Positions 47,764 through 61,125 are shown, counted from the stretch's first letter. The stretch is DNA of 64,000 nucleotides from Ostrinia nubilalis (GCF_963855985.1 NC_087107.1:6572001-6636000); one strand, 5' to 3'. The notes: generated from the sequence alone by a model not told the origin. A program made the numbers and translations.

Positions 47764-50178
47764 TATGTGGCCTGATGCTGGGAGCCCGTCTCGGGTTTCT
47801 CGAGCGTTGCATGTCGGGGCGCGCCGCGACCCTGGCTGCGGCGGTCAAGGCGCACTTCCGAGCCCAGAGGGACTCGTATTACGGCGCGCCACTCTGGAAG
47901 TTTGCCCCCACGACCTTGTACAGAACCTTTGCGAGGAGTGAGGAGACCATCCATACGTGAGTCATTGGACTTATCATTGCGTAATTTAAAAAAGCTTATA
48001 TTTTGTGATGCTTTAAATATGATTTAGCCGTGTGGTTCTAGCAGAGTAGAATGAGACCATTCCCATGGATCTCATAAGAAGCGACTAAGGGAGAAATATG
48101 CGAACATCGGGCCTCCGCAACTTATCTGGCCAGCGTGGGTAGTGTAGGCAAAATTCTTCTTCTTTGTTAGACAAGGTCGTCCTCCTGCAATTGAGACTAA
48201 AGAACCCGAGGTTGATGAATGATGATGACGTTATGGTAAACAGGATGACAGCAAGTTAATAAGGCAAGTTCCACTTCACCAAAATATGAAATCTCGGCAG
48301 GATAGTATCGGATCTAATGGAGGAGGCCAAGTCGCGGTGCAAGGGCGCCGCGCAGGATGACGGCATGCAAGAGATCTTCCTGAAGATCCTGGAGAACCCT
48401 GCTCTGGACATGCGGGACAAGAAAGCGGCCGTCATCGACTTCATCACAGCCGGCATTGAGACGGTAAGTACGTATGTTAGTCGTTATTTACAGTTATAAA
48501 TACTGTTGTTTACTTTATGTTTGCGAGCTAAAGCAGTAAAATAAGTGAACTATTTGATAACTGATTGCCGTTGGAATCGGAGGAAAGCCTTGAATCGTAT
48601 TAATCAACCCCTATTAATCATCGGTCGTATTTAAAAACTCAAATCAATCAATATTTATTTGTTGGTTTATTTATAAAAGATCTGTTCTGTTGCAGTTAGC
48701 AAACAGCCTAGTATTCCTGTTATACCTGCTAAGCGGACGACCTGACTGGCAAGAGACGATACGTTCAGAAGTGCCTTGCAGCGGCGAGCTCAGGGCTGAG
48801 GAGATGGCTGCAGCACCGTCCATAAGGGCGGCCATCAACGAAGCCTTCAGGCTGCTACCCACCGCGCCCTTCTTGGCCAGACTTCTGGAAGCACCTATGA
48901 CTGTGGCTGGACATAAGCTACCTGCTGGGGTAAGTGTCTTCAATTCAGTGGATCTTTTTCACTGTGACCCCATTTACCCCAGAGTGGCGTTATGGTTCAG
49001 CACATGACCCATCAGGCCCCTGGCGTCAAAAGTTTTACATATTTATATTTTTACCTTCTTCAATTCCTTTAATATCAGGTCAATTATTTAGTCTCCACTG
49101 TAGGAGTACGGCCGTCTTCTAATTTACCGAAGGCAAATGGAGGAAGTGAAAATAATAATGATTGTATTGCAGTTTTTATAACGATGCAATACACTCTCGC
49201 ATTTCTTTGCTCTGATTTCTGCTGGATGGTTCGTTCATGATAGTGATGTCGGAAAAGTCATTGCACTGACGCAAGCTAATGAAAGTGCATTGCACGTTCG
49301 TTAGGCACTCGGTAGAATCGTTAGTGATTTATTAGTTGGCTTTTCAAATTGATTTATGGCATTTTAACCGCTTCTTGGTCTAGTGGTAAGACCAACTGAT
49401 TCAGATGTAGAGGTCCCGGATTCGATTCCCAGTGGGGACAGAATTTTGTGGTGGTAGGGCTTATTGTAAGTCCGCCTGGCAAGCTACCACCATCTTCCTA
49501 AGTCTGTCTTCCTAACAACATTGTTGTGTTTCGGCAGTTAGAGGTATAGCCAGTTCCTCTGTGGTTGAGGATTCCGCGTGAAGCTCGCTTCCACCTTCAG
49601 CCTAATTATCACTTTCCATCAAGTGAGATGCAGGACAAGAGCTTCTTTTATAGATATAAAATATTTTTTCTTTGGTTACAGACGTTTGTGCTGGCTCACA
49701 CTGGTGCTGCTTGTCGTCGGGAAGAGAACTTTTGGCGTGCGCAGGAGTACATTCCAGAGAGATGGCTGGTTGGCAAGGAGCCTCACGCGGCATCGCTGGT
49801 CGCGCCCTTCGGACGAGGGCGGCGGATGTGCCCGGGCAAGCGATTTGTCGAGTTGGAGCTACATTTACTGCTCGCAAAGGTATATAATATTTAGAGTTCA
49901 AGTTATGGTTCATTAATTTACTATTTTATGCATTTTCTCTGACTCTAACAAATGAGGTTCTCAATTCGTCTGTGTTTTTTGAAAAATGAATTGGTTTATC
50001 TTCTTTCTCAAAAGATTCGTTGCAATTTTTTTACCACATTATGGTCTAATTTTTTTTATTATTTTATCCACAGATAATGCAGCGGTGGAGAGTGGAATTC
50101 GACGGGGATTTGGACGTCCAGTTTGACTTTCTGTTATCCCCCAAGTCACCAGTGTCATTGCGACTCGTCGAGTGGTAG
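47764..50178 (+). pseudogene. shade exons 4-8, second copy (partial gene)
   Basis: Segments 47764-47956, 48301-48463, 48696-48929, 49682-49879 and 50074-50178 repeat exons 4 to 8 with frames, inner splice sites and stop codon unchanged. Exon 4 lacks its first three bases and its TTTGTCTCCAG acceptor, which MITE sequence replaces. Exons 1-3, coding the N terminus and substrate-recognition regions, are absent. The copy cannot make a full P450. Acceptors of exons 5-8 are intact, so splicing from upstream read-through is conceivable. Heme-binding and ExxR motifs are preserved because the copy is recent, not necessarily because of selection. Confidence 0.9.
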
Positions 50179-52615
50179 TTACCCACTCTATTCCTACCTC
50201 TATAGGTAGTCATAACCATACGATTAAGTGAAGAAATCGCTAGCTTTCAAGACAGACGTGCTTACTTAAATTGTACACGTTTCGAGCGAGTTCCATTTAT
50301 GTTAGCGTAATCGATATGCTCATAAGTCATAACGTAATGCTCATTGTATTTGAATAGTTTTAATGTTAACTTTAATTACTATATTTAGCTATCCGCTTGG
50401 ATTGAGCACGTTAAGTACCAGCTTATAGGAAACATGGGCTTTCTTTTGTACTGGAGAAAAACCTGAAACACCCGTTTAGTCCAAGCTAACTTAAAGACGT
50501 TCCAACTTCGATTATTTACTCACAAATAAGTTATAAGCATTTTCGTCTTAACCAAAGAAATATAAACAGTACTTCCGAAACACGCCTTATTAAATATAAG
50601 TAGCATGTATGTATTATTGTGTAAGTTTTTGGTCCTTCGAGCCGGATATTAAACTCGGTTGCCATGACAGAGCTCGAGCGTGAGAGTTACAGGGTACCGG
50701 CACTGTCTGCTCAATTTGATCACGTCTTTTTAGTTTTTAAGTGCTGTCCACAAATTATAAGTTAAGTACGTATTTTATATTACATTTACAAAGTATCGCT
50801 AAATTAGTGTGTAACTTTACAATATTATAAAATATGGCTGTGTTAATGTCAAAAAACGTATTTATATAAAATTATAATAAACCGAGAATACCTCTTGTTA
50901 ATAAGACTGCGTACCGCCAGCATACGAGCATTTTGTCAGCATTTATAAACCATGTATTGCAAGAGTATGTTAAGTCTTAGGTAAGGTAATATTACTATGA
51001 TTAATTGAGACATCATCTATAGTAATGTATGTGACTACTTATTTATTTAACTATGATCATTCCCTGTAATGTTTGGTAGCATAAATAATAAGGGTATTTA
51101 TGCTAGCCCGATGTAGTGGCCATTTCATATTAACTGTATGTGTTGACACAATGTACCCTCTAATATGGAGTTAGTTATATCTTTTCAACAACTGGTATAG
51201 AACGTGTAATTGAGTTAAAGTAAGACTTTGTAAGAATACAGATTTTAATATTTTTGTATCGCGCGCTGTCTAAAACTTAGACGCGCAGTGCCATGCATGC
51301 CTCAGTGAAGCCTAATGAAATGGTTGTGTAGACTGTGTAGAGTTTCGAATAAAAGAAAATACACAATTTAAAACAATTTATACCATAAAAATATATGGTG
51401 TCTGTCTGGGCTTTTACGTTATCTCAATTACATGTTTTATAAATAAATTATGATTATAATATGTTTAAATAAAATATGGATAAAGCGTATACTCAGTAGA
51501 AGCCTATTTTTATGTTCTAACCATTAAAAATCTGTATATTTTGTTTCAAAGAGATATAATTTAATGGTATTGTTGTATGAGTTTTTATATCTCCCTCGGT
51601 GATCCTTTTCATTTCCGTTACTTTTAGTTATGGTTGAGATTTGTTTATTTTGTTCACCTTGTTTTGTATGACTAATCACATTGTTATCAATAAGTATTTT
51701 ATTGTAAATTATCTTATACATATACAACGATATTTTATTCAACATATAAAAATATAAACGACTTTTTTATGTTTTTGAGTTTTATTGCATGAAGTCCATG
51801 ATTTTATTTAACATAGTTATCATTGTATGAAAATTAGTAACTTACATTTTTAATAAACAAAAGCTATTATCAGTTTTTGTGGTCATTTCGTAAAAATAAT
51901 TTGAAACGAAGATACGAAGTGATTTCATGAATAGAGGAAATATAACTTATGTCAAATTCCAATAAAATATGCAAGTATTTAATTTTCGATTCAACACTTT
52001 CGAATTTTAATAAATCATTAGTTTGAGAAATTGGAGAAAATTATTAATCGTGCGGAAGAGAAATGATAGAAACGGAAGAGCCGATTGTTTTGACACGCTC
52101 AATCAAAGATGAATTTATTTAATTAGTAAAAGTATAAGTAATCCGAATTAAGTTTTTTGCACCTATAATAAATGTATGAATGCGGTAAGGGAAATCGTGA
52201 GCGGGACGACACAAACATCTAATACAGTGTTCCCCTGGCATAGCAATCAATAAATCATTAAAAAATAATAATAAGGGGCACAGTAGTTAATAGTTTTGGT
52301 ATAAAAGTGTTAGATTTTTCCATCATCATTTCAGCCACAAGACGTCCACTCACTGCTGAACATAGGCCTTCCCCAATGATTTCCAAATCGCCCGGTTTTT
52401 CCATACAGGGCAAAATAAAGCAATCTTCAAAATATTATGTTGAATATTTTCATGATAACGTAAGAACTTTTTTATACGAATACAAAAAACAAAATAAAAC
52501 AATGTAGCTGGTTTGAAATTAAAAAAAAACTACAGACTACCTGCGCGGCAGATGGGTTTATTTTAAATTTTCCCGCCAGTTGTTTTGTCAGACGAAAATA
52601 GCGATCAAGTAGGTA

Positions 52616-53060
52616 TAGTCTTTTTCACCTAAGATGATCCGTATGACGTTTCGAGTTTGAAAGATTTAGAGATGTCACATAACTAAACCATAGCGATTTA
52701 TCTATCGATTTTTTTCGAAGAGTTAGTAAAACCTACTTTTAGAGAAATATTTTGTATAGGTGTTATTTAACAAAAAAACATGTTTTTTTAATTACAAATA
52801 TTATTGATAATATTCAAATTTCATGGTTCGTGTTAAAAAAAAACGATTCCTAAAAAGTACTGGTTCTGTTTCTTTAAATTAAAAACTATTAATTTATTTT
52901 CAATGTGTTTATTAAAGTCAATAATCGAAAAATATAGTTGATTTTTGTGATGTTTTTAATAACTAAGTATTCACTGCAATCGATTAATGAACCGCGGAAA
53001 TAATCGATTTTATTATACAAGAAATACCCCAGCACTAAATCTATTCCGTTTCACACATTG
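52616..53060. mobile_element. Tc1/mariner-type MITE, truncated at the tandem-repeat junction (second)
   Basis: Identical in layout to the truncated MITE at 47317-47761, one repeat unit downstream. It fuses to the third copy of exon 4. Confidence 0.93.
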
Positions 53061-53062
53061 CG

Positions 53063-55477
53063 TATGTGGCCTGATGCTGGGAGCCCGTCTCGGGTTTCTC
53101 GAGCGTTGCATGTCGGGGCGCGCCGCGACCCTGGCTGCGGCGGTCAAGGCGCACTTCCGAGCCCAGAGGGACTCGTATTACGGCGCGCCACTCTGGAAGT
53201 TTGCCCCCACGACCTTGTACAGAACCTTTGCGAGGAGTGAGGAGACCATCCATACGTGAGTCATTGGACTTATCATTGCGTAATTTAAAAAAGCTTATAT
53301 TTTGTGATGCTTTAAATATGATTTAGCCGTGTGGTTCTAGCAGAGTAGAATGAGACCATTCCCATGGATCTCATAAGAAGCGACTAAGGGAGAAATATGC
53401 GAACATCGGGCCTCCGCAACTTATCTGGCCAGCGTGGGTAGTGTAGGCAAAATTCTTCTTCTTTGTTAGACAAGGTCGTCCTCCTGCAATTGAGACTAAA
53501 GAACCCGAGGTTGATGAATGATGATGACGTTATGGTAAACAGGATGACAGCAAGTTAATAAGGCAAGTTCCACTTCACCAAAATATGAAATCTCGGCAGG
53601 ATAGTATCGGATCTAATGGAGGAGGCCAAGTCGCGGTGCAAGGGCGCCGCGCAGGATGACGGCATGCAAGAGATCTTCCTGAAGATCCTGGAGAACCCTG
53701 CTCTGGACATGCGGGACAAGAAAGCGGCCGTCATCGACTTCATCACAGCCGGCATTGAGACGGTAAGTACGTATGTTAGTCGTTATTTACAGTTATAAAT
53801 ACTGTTGTTTACTTTATGTTTGCGAGCTAAAGCAGTAAAATAAGTGAACTATTTGATAACTGATTGCCGTTGGAATCGGAGGAAAGCCTTGAATCGTATT
53901 AATCAACCCCTATTAATCATCGGTCGTATTTAAAAACTCAAATCAATCAATATTTATTTGTTGGTTTATTTATAAAAGATCTGTTCTGTTGCAGTTAGCA
54001 AACAGCCTAGTATTCCTGTTATACCTGCTAAGCGGACGACCTGACTGGCAAGAGACGATACGTTCAGAAGTGCCTTGCAGCGGCGAGCTCAGGGCTGAGG
54101 AGATGGCTGCAGCACCGTCCATAAGGGCGGCCATCAACGAAGCCTTCAGGCTGCTACCCACCGCGCCCTTCTTGGCCAGACTTCTGGAAGCACCTATGAC
54201 TGTGGCTGGACATAAGCTACCTGCTGGGGTAAGTGTCTTCAATTCAGTGGATCTTTTTCACTGTGACCCCATTTACCCCAGAGTGGCGTTATGGTTCAGC
54301 ACATGACCCATCAGGCCCCTGGCGTCAAAAGTTTTACATATTTATATTTTTACCTTCTTCAATTCCTTTAATATCAGGTCAATTATTTAGTCTCCACTGT
54401 AGGAGTACGGCCGTCTTCTAATTTACCGAAGGCAAATGGAGGAAGTGAAAATAATAATGATTGTATTGCAATTTTTATAACGATGCAATACACTCTCGCA
54501 TTTCTTTGCTCTGATTTCTGCTGGATGGTTCGTTCATGATAGTGATGTCGGAAAAGTCATTGCACTGACGCAAGCTAATGAAAGTGCATTGCACGTTCGT
54601 TAGGCACTCGGTAGAATCGTTAGTGATTTATTAGTTGGCTTTTCAAATTGATTTATGGCATTTTAACCGCTTCTTGGTCTAGTGGTAAGACCAACTGATT
54701 CAGATGTAGAGGTCCCGGATTCGATTCCCAGTGGGGACAGAATTTTGTGGTGGTAGGGCTTATTGTAAGTCCGCCTGGCAAGCTACCACCATCTTCCTAA
54801 GTCTGTCTTCCTAACAACATTGTTGTGTTTCGGCAGTTAGAGGTATAGCCAGTTCCTCTGTGGTTGAGGATTCCGCGTGAAGCTCGCTTCCACCTTCAGC
54901 CTAATTATCACTTTCCATCAAGTGAGATGCAGGACAAGAGCTTCTTTTATAGATATAAAATATTTTTTCTTTGGTTACAGACGTTTGTGCTGGCTCACAC
55001 TGGTGCTGCTTGTCGTCGGGAAGAGAACTTTTGGCGTGCGCAGGAGTACATTCCAGAGAGATGGCTGGTTGGCAAGGAGCCTCACGCGGCATCGCTGGTC
55101 GCGCCCTTCGGACGAGGGCGGCGGATGTGCCCGGGCAAGCGATTTGTCGAGTTGGAGCTACATTTACTGCTCGCAAAGGTATATAATATTTAGAGTTCAA
55201 GTTATGGTTCATTAATTTACTATTTTATGCATTTTCTCTGACTCTAACAAATGAGGTTCTCAATTCGTCTGTGTTTTTTGAAAAATGAATTGGTTTATCT
55301 TCTTTCTCAAAAGATTCGTTGCAATTTTTTTACCACATTATGGTCTAATTTTTTTTATTATTTTATCCACAGATAATGCAGCGGTGGAGAGTGGAATTCG
55401 ACGGGGATTTGGACGTCCAGTTTGACTTTCTGTTATCCCCCAAGTCACCAGTGTCATTGCGACTCGTCGAGTGGTAG
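53063..55477 (+). pseudogene. shade exons 4-8, third copy (partial gene)
   Basis: Segments 53063-53255, 53600-53762, 53995-54228, 54981-55178 and 55373-55477 repeat exons 4 to 8, with the same loss of the exon 4 acceptor as the second copy. Frames are open. Its 3' flank leads into the only complete MITE of the cluster and then to the hydroxypyruvate isomerase gene. This right flank is therefore the original one, and the first two units end at copied, cut MITEs. Confidence 0.9.
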
Positions 55478-57914
55478 TTACCCACTCTATTCCTACCTCT
55501 ATAGGTAGTCATAACCATACGATTAAGTGAAGAAATCGCTAGCTTTCAAGACAGACGTGCTTACTTAAATTGTACACGTTTCGAGCGAGTTCCATTTATG
55601 TTAGCGTAATCGATATGCTCATAAGTCATAACGTAATGCTCATTGTATTTGAATAGTTTTAATGTTAACTTTAATTACTATATTTAGCTATCCGCTTGGA
55701 TTGAGCACGTTAAGTACCAGCTTATAGGAAACATGGGCTTTCTTTTGTACTGGAGAAAAACCTGAAACACCCGTTTAGTCCAAGCTAACTTAAAGACGTT
55801 CCAACTTCGATTATTTACTCACAAATAAGTTATAAGCATTTTCGTCTTAACCAAAGAAATATAAACAGTACTTCCGAAACACGCCTTATTAAATATAAGT
55901 AGCATGTATGTATTATTGTGTAAGTTTTTGGTCCTTCGAGCCGGATATTAAACTCGGTTGCCATGACAGAGCTCGAGCGTGAGAGTTACAGGGTACCGGC
56001 ACTGTCTGCTCAATTTGATCACGTCTTTTTAGTTTTTAAGTGCTGTCCACAAATTATAAGTTAAGTACGTATTTTATATTACATTTACAAAGTATCGCTA
56101 AATTAGTGTGTAACTTTACAATATTATAAAATATGGCTGTGTTAATGTCAAAAAACGTATTTATATAAAATTATAATAAACCGAGAATACCTCTTGTTAA
56201 TAAGACTGCGTACCGCCAGCATACGAGCATTTTGTCAGCATTTATAAACCATGTATTGCAAGAGTATGTTAAGTCTTAGGTAAGGTAATATTACTATGAT
56301 TAATTGAGACATCATCTATAGTAATGTATGTGACTACTTATTTATTTAACTATGATCATTCCCTGTAATGTTTGGTAGCATAAATAATAAGGGTATTTAT
56401 GCTAGCCCGATGTAGTGGCCATTTCATATTAACTGTATGTGTTGACACAATGTACCCTCTAATATGGAGTTAGTTATATCTTTTCAACAACTGGTATAGA
56501 ACGTGTAATTGAGTTAAAGTAAGACTTTGTAAGAATACAGATTTTAATATTTTTGTATCGCGCGCTGTCTAAAACTTAGACGCGCAGTGCCATGCATGCC
56601 TCAGTGAAGCCTAATGAAATGGTTGTGTAGACTGTGTAGAGTTTCGAATAAAAGAAAATACACAATTTAAAACAATTTATACCATAAAAATATGTGGTGT
56701 CTGTCTGGGCTTTTACGTTATCTCAATTACATGTTTTATAAATAAATTATGATTATAATATGTTTAAATAAAATATGGATAAAGCGTATACTCAGTAGAA
56801 GCCTATTTTTATGTTCTAACCATTAAAAATCTGTATATTTTGTTTCAAAGAGATATAATTTAATGGTATTGTTGTATGAGTTTTTATATCTCCCTCGGTG
56901 ATCCTTTTCATTTCCGTTACTTTTAGTTATGGTTGAGATTTGTTTATTTTGTTCACCTTGTTTTGTATGACTAATCACATTGTTATCAATAAGTATTTTA
57001 TTGTAAATTATCTTATACATATACAACGATATTTTATTCAACATATAAAAATATAAACGACTTTTTTATGTTTTTGAGTTTTATTGCATGAAGTCCATGA
57101 TTTTATTTAACATAGTTATCATTGTATGAAAATTAGTAACTTACATTTTTAATAAACAAAAGCTATTATCAGTTTTTGTGGTCATTTCGTAAAAATAATT
57201 TGAAACGAAGATACGAAGTGATTTCATGAATAGAGGAAATATAACTTATGTCAAATTCCAATAAAATATGCAAGTATTTAATTTTCGATTCAACACTTTC
57301 GAATTTTAATAAATCATTAGTTTGAGAAATTGGAGAAAATTATTAATCGTGCGGAAGAGAAATGATAGAAACGGAAGAGCCGATTGTTTTGACACGCTCA
57401 ATCAAAGATGAATTTATTTAATTAGTAAAAGTATAAGTAATCCGAATTAAGTTTTTTGCACCTATAATAAATGTATGAATGCGGTAAGGGAAATCGTGAG
57501 CGGGACGACACAAACATCTAATACAGTGTTCCCCTGGCATAGCAATCAATAAATCATTAAAAAATAATAATAAGGGGCACAGTAGTTAATAGTTTTGGTA
57601 TAAAAGTGTTAGATTTTTCCATCATCATTTCAGCCACAAGACGTCCACTCACTGCTGAACATAGGCCTTCCCCAATGATTTCCAAATCGCCCGGTTTTTC
57701 CATACAGGGCAAAATAAAGCAATCTTCAAAATATTATGTTGAATATTTTCATGATAACGTAAGAACTTTTTTATACGAATACAAAAAACAAAATAAAACA
57801 ATGTAGCTGGTTTGAAATTAAAAAAAAACTACAGACTACCTGCGCGGCAGATGGGTTTATTTTAAATTTTCCCGCCAGTTGTTTTGTCAGACGAAAATAG
57901 CGATCAAGTAGGTA

Positions 57915-58575
57915 TAGTCTTTTTCACCTAAGATGATCCGTATGACGTTTCGAGTTTGAAAGATTTAGAGATGTCACATAACTAAACCATAGCGATTTAT
58001 CTATCGATTTTTTTCGAAGAGTTAGTAAAACCTACTTTTAGAGAAATATTTTGTATAGGTGTTATTTAACAAAAAAACATGTTTTTTTAATTACAAATAT
58101 TATTGATAATATTCAAATTTCATGGTTCGTGTTAAAAAAAAACGATTCCTAAAAAGTACTGGTTCTGTTTCTTTAAATTAAAAACTATTAATTTATTTTC
58201 AATGTGTTTATTAAAGTCAATAATCGAAAAATATAGTTGATTTTTGTGATGTTTTTAATAACTAAGTATTCACTGCAATCGATTAATGAACCGCGGAAAT
58301 AATCGATTTTATTATACAAGAAATACCCCAGCACTAAATCTATTCCGTTTCACACATTGCGTACATTAAATAAAAAATATTTTTACATCGTATTTAATTA
58401 AAATATAATCAATAGACTCAGATTTTACTATATATTTCAAGACAAGTAGTTAATTTTTTTTTATTATATTGCTAATAAAATACAAATATTTTTTCAAAAA
58501 TATTCTGCATATGTAGTATGCGTAATATGGATAACCTTGAAGTGTCATACGGATCATCTTACGTGAAAAAGACTA
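57915..58575. mobile_element. Tc1/mariner-type MITE (full-length copy B)
   Basis: The 661-bp element has the same 32-bp inverted ends as copy A, with TA on both sides. Its CGTA at 58360-58363 is the position where the tandem duplication broke. Confidence 0.88.
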
Positions 58576-58802
58576 TAATTAAGAGAGAACATTTTAATAA
58601 TAAATTATCAGCTCTGACACTGGCAAACCGCTGCGGTTTCTTGTGTTTATTTTACTTTGTGATGATAACATTGCCTTGATAACAATATTCACCGCATCCA
58701 ATCATAACTGGCACTATAAATATTAGTTAACCTCTAACGTTGGTCATTGTCGGGAAAACTCTAAGTTAGAAAACTTGTGTTACCTATTTTATCTCAGTGA
58801 AA

Positions 58803-60169
58803 ATGAAGTTTTGTGCGAATTTGGCCTTTATGTTCACGGAGGCAACGTCGATGATTGAAAGATACGCACTAGCGAAAGATGCCGGGTTTAAAGCTGTGGA
58901 AAGCGGGTTTCCATTTGGGTTCACTCTGGAGCAGGTGAAGCAAGCCAAGGAGGCGGCTGGTATTGAACAAGTGCTGATCAATTTGAACACAGGTAGGTGA
59001 AAATGCAAATAAAGTTAAATTAGTAAGTACGCAGCCCAGAAAAGATTTATTTTTCAAATCTGAGTAGGGACCTCTTTAGAAAGTGTATGAAAATAATGTT
59101 TGCAAGTTTACTTCATAAGATAAGTGAGTTCAATTATTATTTTAAAGAACTTCAGATAAAGAGAAGGCGCAAGATATTTATTTAAATATCAATATTTCTC
59201 ATTCCAGGAGATGTAAGTAAAGGGGAACTAGGAGTAACAGCAGTACCAGGAAAAGAAAATGAATTCCAGGAAAAGCTGAAAATCACCATTGACTATGCCA
59301 AGGCCGTAAATGCCAGAAAAATCCATATCATGGCTGGAAAACTAGACAATGTGACACCACAGAACTGGGAGACCTATGAGAACAACTTGAAGTATGCTGC
59401 TGGGTTGCTGAAAGATGCCAATATTTTGGGAGTCATCGAACCGATCAACCAACATTCTGTGCCCAAATATTTCTTGAGTGATTATGGAAAAGGTAAGATT
59501 TATTTATCAAATGAAGGTATCTTCTTATTTGCTGAGTATCTGATCTTGAATAAAAAATTACTAAAATACTTTAAAGACAATTTTTTCTAACTAATCATGT
59601 TTGTTTATTCAATGTTTTTCCAGCTATTGAAATCATAAAACGCATAGACAGCCCCAACTTGAAACTGATGATGGACATATTCCACTTGCAACACATTTGT
59701 GGAGATTTATCCCATAACATAAAGAATTTTATGCCCTATGTGGGTCATGTTCAAGTAAGTAGTTATGTTTTAGAGTAATTTCTTACAGCATTATACTAAG
59801 CAATGGACTAAGCAGTGAACTCTAAACACAAGGGCTGCCTCAATAGATCAAACGAGCTGGCGCAAATGAAGGCCCAAAAACCAATAATAATAAATACAGC
59901 ATTATACATCTAGCTAGATGAGTATGATATACATACAGATAAATTATGACAACATTAGTGTATTTCAACACTTGATTTTGTTGTTTTTGCAGATAGCTCA
60001 AGTGCCTAATCGCAATGAGCCGGACACTCCTGGAGAGATAAACTATGAATATGTTTTGGAACACTTGAAAAGCAACGGCTACAACGACTGGATTGGTCTA
60101 GAGTACAAGCCGGCAAATGGCAGCAAAGCTGGACTGAAGTGGATCCATAACTACGGCTACAGCCTGTGA
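58803..60169 (+). CDS. Gip: Putative hydroxypyruvate isomerase
   Basis: Exons 58803-58992, 59208-59492, 59624-59754 and 59993-60169 join to 260 aa, the normal size. The protein opens with FCANLAFMFTE and has the HYI-type blocks AGFKAVESGFPF, VLINLNTG, KIHIMAGK, GVIEPINQ, MMDIFHLQH, VGHVQIAQVPNRNEP and GLEYKPA. These belong to the AP-endonuclease-2-like TIM barrel, with Glu, Asp and His metal ligands on several strands. The family interconverts hydroxypyruvate and tartronate semialdehyde, probably in the cytosol; activity here is inferred from the family. The ATG at 58803 was chosen over an in-frame GTG two codons upstream. The gene starts about 230 bp after a full MITE, so the promoter region is short or includes transposon sequence. 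Confidence 0.93.
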
Positions 60170-60369
60170 TAATATTTAGCATTTATATTGTTGTTATAAT
60201 GTTATGTATTTAGTCAGATTGCACTGAAAGCTCAAATATCTATTTTTTAATATTGTTGTAACAAAATGTGCGCAACACATTATGCTCAAAATATGTGAAT
60301 GTTAAAAAGTCTCTCTTTTGTTTATAGGGAAACCAGTGGGTCTAGTCAAAATGCCATCGCAAACCAATG

Positions 60370-60832
60370 CAGTGTTGCCAGTCGGGTCTAGTCAGAAATT
60401 ACCAGAAATATAAAAAAAAGTAACCTTTTTGAGTAAAAAGTAACCTTCATACGGGGGGGGGGGGGGGTGCGGAGCGATGATTGTGTGTAAGGTTGTTCAT
60501 GGATGGAAAATGAATACAATTGATAATCTAAATTCGAAAAGTGACCAGTCGTTTAAAAACGTTTCATGGATTTGCGTTTTATTATCGAAAAACATTCGCT
60601 AAAACTCATTTTTTTTAACAAATAATAAATCAAATTCAAGTTTAAATGCACTTTATGACATAATTTTTAAATTGTCACTATTAATATTTTTTACTAATAA
60701 CCTGTAAAAGTTAATTCTACAATTTCTGAAAAATCACCTAAAAGTAACCTTTTCATTAGTGTAACCTAAAAGTAACCACTGCAGTTCAAAAGTAACCTAA
60801 AAGGTTACAAAAGTAACCTTCTGGCAACACTG
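60370..60832. mobile_element. hAT-type MITE with 8-bp target-site duplication
   Basis: Inverted ends CAGTGTTGCCAG and CTGGCAACACTG are flanked by exact AACCAATG at 60362-60369 and 60833-60840. The interior repeats AAAGTAACCTT several times in both orientations and has a 15-G run at 60453-60467. The ends share GTTGCCAG with the hAT MITE at 38273-38574. Confidence 0.93.
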
Positions 60833-61125
60833 AACCAATGGGAAGTTTTCACTAATGTCAGTCGCCGCGTCACCAGTGATTCGATTCGATCGGAAAATGG
60901 CAGCCAAAATGCACATTGAACCACCAACGACGCGGCGATATAAAAGTTCATTCAAAATCGAAAAAAAGTTAAAAAATGTCTATGACTTTGCGATTGTTTT
61001 TACTTTTTCTAGCTTTTTTTTTTAAATTCGTTTCTTCCTTCTATCTGCTCTCTGTTTACGTCTATGCTTCGCTGTCAAACTAGCTGTCAAAACGACATCG
61101 CGATACGGATTTGTCAAAACAGCCT

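Larger units (their letters stand above)
42463..58363 (+). repeat. 5,299-bp tandem triplication containing shade exons 4-8
   Basis: Three head-to-tail units start near 42463, 47762 and 53061. Landmarks (exons 5-8, the SINE, the RTE tail, the MITE start) recur at exactly 5,299 and 10,598 bp. I saw only isolated substitutions: 46096 G against 51395 A and 56694 G, and 43873 G and 49172 G against 54471 A. At both inner junctions MITE sequence (CACATTGCG) runs straight into exon 4 (TATGTGGCC), with CGTA shared by both parents. The outer right end continues into the intact MITE. The near identity implies a very recent event or an assembly error. Confidence 0.97.

Noticed and set aside
58797..58802. 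Isomerase start at an in-frame GTG
   Set aside because: A normal ATG follows two codons later and matches the family N terminus; non-ATG initiation is not needed.
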